This document shows positions 1-4,762 of a stretch of DNA of 6,121 nt, one piece after another. The notes beneath the pieces were generated by a model, which searched no databases, was not told the origin of the DNA, and saw nothing but the letters and a program-made list of their open reading frames with translations. Within the stretch, counting starts at the first letter, position 1. Every line of letters begins with the position of its first letter. The translations under genes were made by a program, and so were the position numbers. The stretch comes from Burkholderiales bacterium (GTDB lineage: Bacteria > Pseudomonadota > Gammaproteobacteria > Burkholderiales > SHXO01). The stretch is taken from NCBI GenBank assembly GCA_026125625.1, contig JAHCKU010000199.1:1-6121 (forward strand), read 5' to 3'.

Positions 1-166
1 TGTGCGGCTCCCAGTCGTGGATCACGGCACGGAAGATGGGGCCGAGCACCGGGTCGTCCAGGCCATGCCGGTAGAACAGGCGCACCATGCGCTCGATCGC
101 GGCTTCCTGCGCGTCGCTGGCGCGGGTGCCGGCCGCCTGCTGCATGTGCTCCCTGCTGTCTGCCAT
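1..166 (-). CDS. Group III truncated hemoglobin (TrHb3), N-terminal part
   Basis: Small heme protein expected to bind O2 or NO in the cytoplasm; only the first 55 codons are in the window, against about 130-140 residues for the family. The visible protein has the TrHb3 N-terminal signature: a helical segment, then a LFY motif (F31, Y32, matching the conserved Phe-Tyr at helix positions B9-B10), then DDPVLGPIF and a DWEPH stretch (residues 37-55). The ATG at 166 follows the helicase stop codon after one base (TGA-C-ATG), so the gene is the fourth member of the minus-strand operon. A second in-frame ATG at 145 (codon 8) has a better ribosome site, AGGGAG three bases upstream, and may be the true start. 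The proximal His and heme pocket lie beyond the edge and cannot be checked. Family assignment is from sequence pattern; role in NO or O2 handling is inferred from family knowledge. Confidence 0.85.
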   Translation of the reverse strand, partial: MADSREHMQQAAGTRASDAQEAAIERMVRLFYRHGLDDPVLGPIFRAVIHDWEPH

Positions 167-167
167 G

Positions 168-2213
168 TCAGTGCCTGTGCCGGCGCGCGCTGCGCGGCTG
201 CGCACGCGCGCCATGGCGTACCCGGCGCTCGCGCTGCATGCCGCGTCCCGTGCTGCCGCTGTGGCGGCGGGCGAGCATCCCGTCGATCAGTGTCGACAGC
301 CGCACCGCCATCTCGCGTGCCCGCTCACCGTCGGGAAACACCTCCGGCCGCCGATAGGACAACCACGAATAGGCCGCGCACAGACGGCACTGGTCTTCCG
401 CCTCCTGCAGTTCCATGCGCTCGATCGCGTAGTCATCGCGCAGACGCACGGTCTCGCCACGCGCCATGGCCCACACCCAGCCGCGCCACGCGGCATCGAG
501 CACGATCACGTTGCTGTTGATCGGCACCAGCGACAGCATCACACGCTCCTGCAACGACAACCCGGTGCGATCCAGCAGCGGTGCACGCGCGAGCGAATCC
601 TCCAGATTGGCGGGCACGAAGAAATCATCGCGCAGATCCAGGTTGCGCACGAAACGCTGCAGCAGCTTCTCCAGCGACTGCTCGCCGGTCGCCGCCTGCA
701 ACGCATGCAGGTGATCGAGCGAAGGCGCGACCTGGAAGCGCGTGGCATGCAGCGGGTGCGGCTGCCGGCGCAACTCGCGTGCGATGTACCGGTGCGCGAA
801 CTCGTCCAGCCCGCATACGCGCCCGGCCTCGTGGATGCCGTAACGCCCTGCGCGGCCGGCGATCTGGTGCAGCAGCGCACGCGGCAGCAGGTCCTCCTCG
901 TAGCCGTCGAACTTGCTCACACTGCTGAACACCACGCGCACGATCGGCAGATTCAGGCCCATCCCGATGGCATCGGTGGCGACCACGATGGCGGCCTCGC
1001 CCGATTCGAAGCGGCGCGCCTGCGCCCGCCGTGCCTCCGGCGAGAGCGCGCCATAGATGGTGGCCACGGAGCGGCCCATGCGCGACAGCTGCTGCGCCAG
1101 GAACAGCACCTCGCGCCGGGAGAAGGCGATCAGCGCATCGCCGGGGGCCAGCGCGTTCAGACCGCCCAACGGCCGCGGCTCCACCTCCAACGGCGCCTTG
1201 CGCTCCAGATGCTGCACCTCCAGCGGCACACCCAGGCGCGCGGCCAGCGCGTGCAGCGCGGGCTCGGCACCAGGGCTGCCGAGCACATAGACGGTCTGCG
1301 CCGCGACTCCGCATATCGCTGCGGTCCAGGCGCTGCCGCGCTCGGCATCCTCCAGCATCTGCACTTCGTCGATCACCGCCACGTCCACGCTGCGATGCGG
1401 ATCGAGCATCTCGACCGTGCTGGCGAAGTGCGTGGCCTGCGGATGCAGCTTGCGCTCCTCGCCGGTGACCAGGCTCACGGCGATGCCCGCATCCGCCAGA
1501 CGCTCGTAGTTCTCGTTGGCCAGCAGGCGCAGCGGCGCCAAGTACACGCCCGAGCGCGCCTGCTTGAGCGCCTCGATCGCCGCATGCGTCTTGCCGGAAT
1601 TGGTCGGCCCCAACAGGGCGATGAAGCGGCGCGGCAGCTTCGCTGCGGGAAAGCTCTCCGGGTAGTCTTCCAGCCGGATCGCATCCTTGACCTTCTGCGC
1701 GTTGCGCTGCTCGAGCTGTTGCGCGTGCGCCGCCTGCATACGCGCCAGGATGGTGGCGAAGCGGCCCTGCTCTTCGAGGCCATCGGTGACCAGCGCCGGC
1801 CAGAACTGGCCGGCATCCAGTCCCAGCGCTTGCGCCAACGCATGCGACTGCTGCAGGAAGTCACTCACGCGGCTGCGCATGGCAGCCATGCGCTGCGCAT
1901 TCACGCGCGCCTGCACCAGTGCCAGGCGCTGATCTGCGGGCGTCTTCTTCCAGCGCCTGGCTTTCATCAGGGTGCCATCGGGCGGCACCAGGCAGTACGC
2001 CACCTTGCGGCCGTCGAGCTCGGCTTCACCGCTCACGCGCACGGCGAACACGCTGTCGGTGCGGAACAGCACCGCATCGTGCGCCTTGAGGTGGGCATAC
2101 AAGGCCTCGTTGGCACGCGCCGCTTCACGGCGATCGGAATCGAGGTCGGGCGCCTCGTCCTCTGCGGTGGCGGCACCCTCCTCCAAGGGGACGGGAAGCG
2201 GATCGCGGTTCAA
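168..2213 (-). CDS. SUV3-like DExH-box RNA helicase
   Basis: ATP-dependent RNA helicase, 681 aa, closest in motifs to the SUV3/SUPV3L1 helicase of the mitochondrial RNA degradosome. Visible motifs: Walker A GPTNSGKT (202-209), the APLRLLA segment just after it, Walker B DEVQ (282-285), GSPGA (312-316), ATDAIGMGLNL (412-422) and QIAGRAGRYG (450-459). A SUV3-type C-terminal block (SWLSYRRPEVFP) follows. The N-terminus is acidic and likely disordered. The last ~34 residues are very basic (12 Arg, 4 His), as in an RNA-binding tail. The frame stays open upstream to an ATG at 2345, but that would overlap the dioxygenase by over 130 nt. I chose TTG at 2213 because it overlaps the dioxygenase stop as TTGA and AGGGGAG lies three bases upstream. 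Role in RNA turnover or ribosome metabolism is inferred; a bacterial partner nuclease is not visible here. Confidence 0.92.
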   Translation of the reverse strand: MNRDPLPVPLEEGAATAEDEAPDLDSDRREAARANEALYAHLKAHDAVLFRTDSVFAVRVSGEAELDGRKVAYCLVPPDGTLMKARRWKKTPADQRLALVQARVNAQRMAAMRSRVSDFLQQSHALAQALGLDAGQFWPALVTDGLEEQGRFATILARMQAAHAQQLEQRNAQKVKDAIRLEDYPESFPAAKLPRRFIALLGPTNSGKTHAAIEALKQARSGVYLAPLRLLANENYERLADAGIAVSLVTGEERKLHPQATHFASTVEMLDPHRSVDVAVIDEVQMLEDAERGSAWTAAICGVAAQTVYVLGSPGAEPALHALAARLGVPLEVQHLERKAPLEVEPRPLGGLNALAPGDALIAFSRREVLFLAQQLSRMGRSVATIYGALSPEARRAQARRFESGEAAIVVATDAIGMGLNLPIVRVVFSSVSKFDGYEEDLLPRALLHQIAGRAGRYGIHEAGRVCGLDEFAHRYIARELRRQPHPLHATRFQVAPSLDHLHALQAATGEQSLEKLLQRFVRNLDLRDDFFVPANLEDSLARAPLLDRTGLSLQERVMLSLVPINSNVIVLDAAWRGWVWAMARGETVRLRDDYAIERMELQEAEDQCRLCAAYSWLSYRRPEVFPDGERAREMAVRLSTLIDGMLARRHSGSTGRGMQRERRVRHGARAQPRSARRHRH

Positions 2214-3085
2214 GCACTCCCCTGCGGCTGCAGGTCGAGGGTGGTCACCCGTCGCAGCTCGCGCCGATGATGCGCGTCGTCGAAGCGCGTCGCGCGGTGC
2301 ATGGTGGCGCGGTTGTCCCAGATCACCAGATCGTGCGGCTGCCACCGATGGCGATACACGAACTGCGGCTGCGTCGCATGCTCCATCAGCTCACCCAGCA
2401 GCAGCCGGCCTTCGGGCACCGGCCACTCGACGATGCGCGAGGCGTGCGCGGCCAGATACAGCGCGCGCCGGCCGCTGCCTGGGATGGTGCGTACCAGCGC
2501 GTGCACTGCACCGGGGAGCTTGTCGTGCTCGGCTTGCGAAAACACGAAGCCGAGCGTCTGGCGCGAATGGGCAATCGAGTGATGCACGTGCAAGCCTTCC
2601 AGCTGCGCCTTGTGCTCCTCGCCGAGTGCGTCGTAGGCCGCACGCGTATCGGCGAACTCTGTGTCGGCATCCGCGGGCGGCAGCACGCGCGCCGACAGCA
2701 GCGAGTAGCGGCCGGGCGGATCCTGGAACGACGCGTCGGTGTGCCACAGGCGGTTGCCCAGCGCATATGCACGCCGACGGTCGCCGGCTTTCAACAGGGC
2801 GCCGCGCTCGTCGACATTGGAGATGTCGGTCAAGGCCTCGTTGCCGAAGCGGTTGCCGCCCAGGACGGCCGCACCGGTCTTGCTGTGCAGCGTGCCGTCG
2901 AAGCGCTGCGCGAACTCGAGCTGATCCGTATCGGACAGCGGCTGCTGGCGGAACACCAGCACGGCGTAGCGATCCATGCCGCGCCGGATCTCCTCCAGCA
3001 GGCCGGCGTCGTGCGCGCCGCGCAGATCGACGCCGGACACCTCGGCCGCGAACGTCGGATGCAGCGAACGGTAGATCAGGGTCAC
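2210..3085 (-). CDS. TfdA/TauD-family Fe(II)/2-oxoglutarate dioxygenase
   Basis: Cytoplasmic non-heme iron oxygenase, 291 aa, close to the usual length of TfdA and TauD (about 285). Such enzymes couple O2 and 2-oxoglutarate decarboxylation to substrate hydroxylation. The 2-His-1-carboxylate triad is complete: HTD gives H115 and D117, and H263 lies in WDNRATMH. The 2-oxoglutarate-binding Arg is in the RRELRR stretch (274-279). From memory the pattern is nearer TfdA (2,4-D dioxygenase) than TauD, notably RLWHTDASFQ, GDTEF-like DADTEFADTRAAYDAL, GRLLLGELMEHATQ and FVYRHRW. Substrate cannot be told from sequence: many TfdA homologues do not act on 2,4-D. An ATG further upstream (3331) is in frame but would lie inside the SET gene. 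The GTG at 3085 forms GTGA with the SET stop codon and places the start right before the conserved RSLHPTFAAEVSGVDL. It is translationally coupled to both neighbours. Confidence 0.92.
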   Translation of the reverse strand: MTLIYRSLHPTFAAEVSGVDLRGAHDAGLLEEIRRGMDRYAVLVFRQQPLSDTDQLEFAQRFDGTLHSKTGAAVLGGNRFGNEALTDISNVDERGALLKAGDRRRAYALGNRLWHTDASFQDPPGRYSLLSARVLPPADADTEFADTRAAYDALGEEHKAQLEGLHVHHSIAHSRQTLGFVFSQAEHDKLPGAVHALVRTIPGSGRRALYLAAHASRIVEWPVPEGRLLLGELMEHATQPQFVYRHRWQPHDLVIWDNRATMHRATRFDDAHHRRELRRVTTLDLQPQGSA

Positions 3086-3681
3086 GGCTTCGACGCGCGC
3101 CTGGGCGCCCGCGCCGGCAGGGTCGGCTTGCCGTATTTGGGCACCAGCAGCGTGCCGCGACAGGTGCGCGCACCGCAATAGCACGGCCAGCGCTTCTTCT
3201 GAGTCGGCGTCAGGCGCTCCGGCAGGCGGATGTTGTAGTCGTAGCCCAGCTCCTCGCCCGGCTTGATGGCGCGGATGGCTTCGATGTAGATACGCCCTTC
3301 CTCGTTCACCGCCCGGCAGTTGGGGCTGCACGAATGGTTGATCCAGCGCGCCTCGTTGCCCTGCTGATTGGCGTCGATGACCCAGTCGTCGTCCAGCTCG
3401 AACAGAAAGGTATGCGTAGGCTCGCCTTCCACGTCGGGATACTGGCGTGACGCCCAGCTCCAGCGCACGCGCTTGCCCTTGTATTCGATGATGCGCGCAC
3501 CTTTGCGGATCGGCTCCAGCGCGAACACGCCGCGCCCGTGGCGGGGAGAGCGCGCCACGCGCAGCTTGATCGCAGGGGAGGAATCGAGGTGGGCCGGGAT
3601 TGCTTCCTCGGCACCGTTGAGGCGCGCGCGCGACGTGCGCGAACGCTTGCGGCGGCTTGCCGCGCTCTGCCGTTCTGTCAT
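3082..3681 (-). CDS. SET-domain protein-lysine methyltransferase with post-SET motif
   Basis: Predicted SAM-dependent lysine methyltransferase, 199 aa. The SET core runs from about residue 38 to 150: GRGVFA (49-54) and NHSCSPNC (115-122) form the SAM-binding pseudoknot region, followed by GEELGYDY (142-149) with the conserved catalytic-region tyrosines. A post-SET motif CYCGARTC (C167, C169, C174) plus C118 or C122 could bind one zinc ion, as in many eukaryotic SET enzymes. The first 20 residues are rich in Arg and Lys (SRRKRSRTSRAR), and the C-terminal tail is also basic, suggesting nucleic-acid or ribosome contact. The substrate is unknown; bacterial SET proteins have been linked both to host histones and to bacterial proteins. 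The ATG at 3681 lacks a clear Shine-Dalgarno sequence. The stop overlaps the dioxygenase start by 4 nt. First gene of the tight operon. Confidence 0.93.
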   Translation of the reverse strand: MTERQSAASRRKRSRTSRARLNGAEEAIPAHLDSSPAIKLRVARSPRHGRGVFALEPIRKGARIIEYKGKRVRWSWASRQYPDVEGEPTHTFLFELDDDWVIDANQQGNEARWINHSCSPNCRAVNEEGRIYIEAIRAIKPGEELGYDYNIRLPERLTPTQKKRWPCYCGARTCRGTLLVPKYGKPTLPARAPRRASKP

Positions 3682-3749
3682 CTGCTGGAGTACTTGGGGA
3701 TTCTTCGATGCCTGCTACGCCGAGGCGTCAATGATACGACGCTTCCGCC
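3682..3749. other. 68-nt gap between exported-protein gene and SET gene
   Basis: On the minus strand there is a TTGACG hexamer (3731-3726) that could be a -35 element, but the best -10 at a normal spacing (TCGAAG, 3708-3703) is poor. A short perfect inverted repeat, ACGC-CGAG-GCGT (3717-3728), overlaps it. No T-run follows on the minus strand, so it is not a convincing terminator. The gap is short enough for the SET gene to be read through from the upstream exported-protein gene. Confidence 0.4.
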
Positions 3750-4535
3750 TCAGCTCCCGGCACCCAGCACGCTGGCCACATGCGCATCCGCAAGCGATGC
3801 GCGCCCGCGCACCAGCTCACGCGCCGCCTCCGCGCAGGCCTCCAGGTAGGCGTGCACGGCATGCACGCCCTGCATGACCATCATCTTGAAATACTTGACG
3901 CCCGGGTCGCTGCTGGCGAATCGCACCGCGTTGGGATAGCCGGTGAAATCGTGGATGCCGTGGAATATGCGCTCATAGGTCACCTCCTGCAGATCGCGCA
4001 TCTCCTGCTCCGAACCCGCCACCCCGTACTTCAGGCGATCGGTGAAGGTGTAGGTCTGCAGGGTCAGTTCGCCCACGAACCATTCGATCACACGCCGCTG
4101 CAACTGCCCTCCCTCGCTCTGAAAATGCACGGCGACCTCGTCGGCTTCCTCGCCATTGAGCGTTTGCGCCGCCAGCGCGGCCCAGGCCTGCCGCACCCAG
4201 GCACCGTCGGCGACGCGCTGCTGCACCAGATCGTCGATGCCGTGCATGAGGTCGCGCTCGGCAGCCTGCCATTGCGGCGTGTCGGGATTCCAGCGTACGC
4301 GGTCCAGGCCGGCGGCGCGCCCGCGCTCGGCCAGCACTTCGCGCGCAGCCAGCAGCGCCGCCTGCTTGACGTAGACACGGCCGATGCCGACCGACAGGGC
4401 TGGATCGTGGCTTTGCGCCAGACGCTCGACGGCCTCCTGCTTGAGCGCCTGCTCACGTCCGGCATCGCCGGTTGCCGCGCCGGCGACGCAGGCGTATGCG
4501 ATCGCTGCCACGCTCACCAGGTACTTCCACTTCAT
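3750..4535 (-). CDS. Exported helical protein of unknown function
   Basis: I do not recognise the family. The product is 261 aa and starts with a Sec signal peptide: MKWK, a hydrophobic stretch LVSVAAIAYACVAGA, and a good cleavage site after A20 (AGA|ATG). The cysteine at 16 does not sit in a proper lipobox, so a soluble periplasmic protein is likelier than a lipoprotein. The mature part looks mostly alpha-helical and charged, without a second membrane segment, with one remaining Cys near the C-terminus. Aromatic blocks such as EWFVGELTLQTYTFTDRLKYG and FHGIHDFTGYPNAVRF stand out and would be good family markers. An ATG seven codons upstream (4556) is possible, but the ATG at 4535 gives a clean signal peptide and has GGAG eight bases upstream. 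It may be the first gene of the minus-strand transcription unit, 68 nt before the SET gene. Confidence 0.85.
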   Translation of the reverse strand: MKWKYLVSVAAIAYACVAGAATGDAGREQALKQEAVERLAQSHDPALSVGIGRVYVKQAALLAAREVLAERGRAAGLDRVRWNPDTPQWQAAERDLMHGIDDLVQQRVADGAWVRQAWAALAAQTLNGEEADEVAVHFQSEGGQLQRRVIEWFVGELTLQTYTFTDRLKYGVAGSEQEMRDLQEVTYERIFHGIHDFTGYPNAVRFASSDPGVKYFKMMVMQGVHAVHAYLEACAEAARELVRGRASLADAHVASVLGAGS

Positions 4536-4549
4536 CTTCTCGACTCCGG

Positions 4550-4578
4550 TTGCCAACGCATGTTGCTAAAAATACAAC
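4550..4578 (+). promoter_or_regulatory. Candidate sigma70 promoter for the CHASE-PAS sensor gene
   Basis: TTGCCA (5 of 6 to the -35 consensus) and TACAAC (4 of 6 to the -10) are separated by exactly 17 nt. Predicted start is near 4585, leaving a leader of about 178 nt. The element overlaps the minus-strand -10 and points the other way, and the FNR-type box would lie just downstream of its start (about +13 to +26). No better plus-strand promoter is seen closer to the gene. Confidence 0.3.
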
Positions 4579-4610
4579 GATTACAGCCTGCGCTGCTTGA
4601 CCTGCGTCAA
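4562..4610 (-). promoter_or_regulatory. Candidate FNR-class-II promoter for the minus-strand genes
   Basis: Reading the minus strand, TATTTT (4574-4569, 4 of 6 to the sigma70 -10) predicts transcription from about 4562, giving a 27-nt leader that contains the GGAG of the exported-protein gene. The FNR-type palindrome is then centred at -41.5, the standard class II activator position. An alternative on the same strand is TTGACG (4610-4605) with TGTAAT (4585-4580, 5 of 6), but the 19-nt spacer is long and the box would then overlap the -35. Sequence matches were counted by eye; start site and regulation are inferred. Confidence 0.45.
4597..4610. promoter_or_regulatory. FNR/ANR/DNR-type operator box, TTGAC-CTGC-GTCAA
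   Basis: A perfect 5-bp inverted repeat with a 4-bp spacer. It matches the CRP/FNR-superfamily pattern TTGAY-N4-RTCAA, differing from the FNR consensus TTGAT-N4-ATCAA only by C/G at the fifth half-site position, as allowed in ANR, DNR and FixK-like sites. It lies in the divergent intergenic region, 61 nt upstream of the exported-protein start codon and 152 nt upstream of the sensor gene start. Presence of the palindrome is direct observation; which regulator binds is inference. Confidence 0.55.
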
Positions 4611-4616
4611 TCGCAT

Positions 4617-4657
4617 CCCGTCGCTTCGGGCAGTGCGTCACGAGACGCGTGCAGCAC
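4617..4657. repeat. Cluster of three small inverted repeats
   Basis: Three adjacent perfect repeats: CCCG-N6-CGGG (4617-4630), GCGTC-ACGA-GACGC (4635-4648) and GTGC-A-GCAC (4649-4657). They could fold into consecutive hairpins in a leader RNA of the sensor gene, or be chance in GC-rich DNA. None is followed by a T-run, so they are not intrinsic terminators. Confidence 0.35.
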
Positions 4658-4684
4658 TTCCCTGGCACTCAACGCGCGCGCCCT

Positions 4685-4709
4685 CGAGCCGTAAACCGAT
4701 TGTGGCTCG
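4685..4709. repeat. 6-bp inverted repeat CGAGCC-N13-GGCTCG
   Basis: Perfect arms at 4685-4690 and 4704-4709, with a relatively AT-rich 13-nt centre in an otherwise GC-rich stretch, 54-78 nt upstream of the sensor gene ATG. Arm length and spacing would suit a dimeric regulator operator or a stem-loop in the leader. No regulator family can be named from it. Confidence 0.35.
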
Positions 4710-4762
4710 TGCCGGACGCGCGAGATACAGGATCGCTTCGGTAACAAAGGGCAGCAATACCC

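Noticed and set aside
168..270. Frameshift near the helicase C-terminus producing the basic tail
   Set aside because: The stop codon falls exactly one base before the globin start, a natural operon junction, and no alternative frame gives a better family-like ending. It still merits an alignment check.
87..2270. 727-codon plus-strand open frame antisense to the helicase
   Set aside because: It mirrors the helicase gene, is rich in His, Arg, Gln and Ala without any domain, and is expected from GC-rich codon bias on the opposite strand.
1972..3450. 492-codon plus-strand open frame across three minus-strand genes
   Set aside because: Low-complexity Arg/Ala/Ser composition and complete overlap with the helicase start, dioxygenase and SET genes, all of which have intact catalytic motifs.
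3717..3728. Hairpin ACGC-CGAG-GCGT as a terminator after the exported-protein gene
   Set aside because: Only a 4-5 bp stem and no T-run on the minus strand; read-through to the SET gene is as likely.
4663..4677. Possible sigma54 promoter, TGGCAC followed by GC at the right distance
   Set aside because: The -24 half is good and the GG-N10-GC spacing holds, but the -12 half lacks the TT of TTGC, and GC dinucleotides are frequent here. No enhancer-binding-protein gene is in view.
3780..4694. 304-codon plus-strand open frame antisense to the exported-protein gene
   Set aside because: No ribosome site or recognisable domain, and it lies opposite a gene with a convincing signal peptide and start. 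It also runs across the promoter region.
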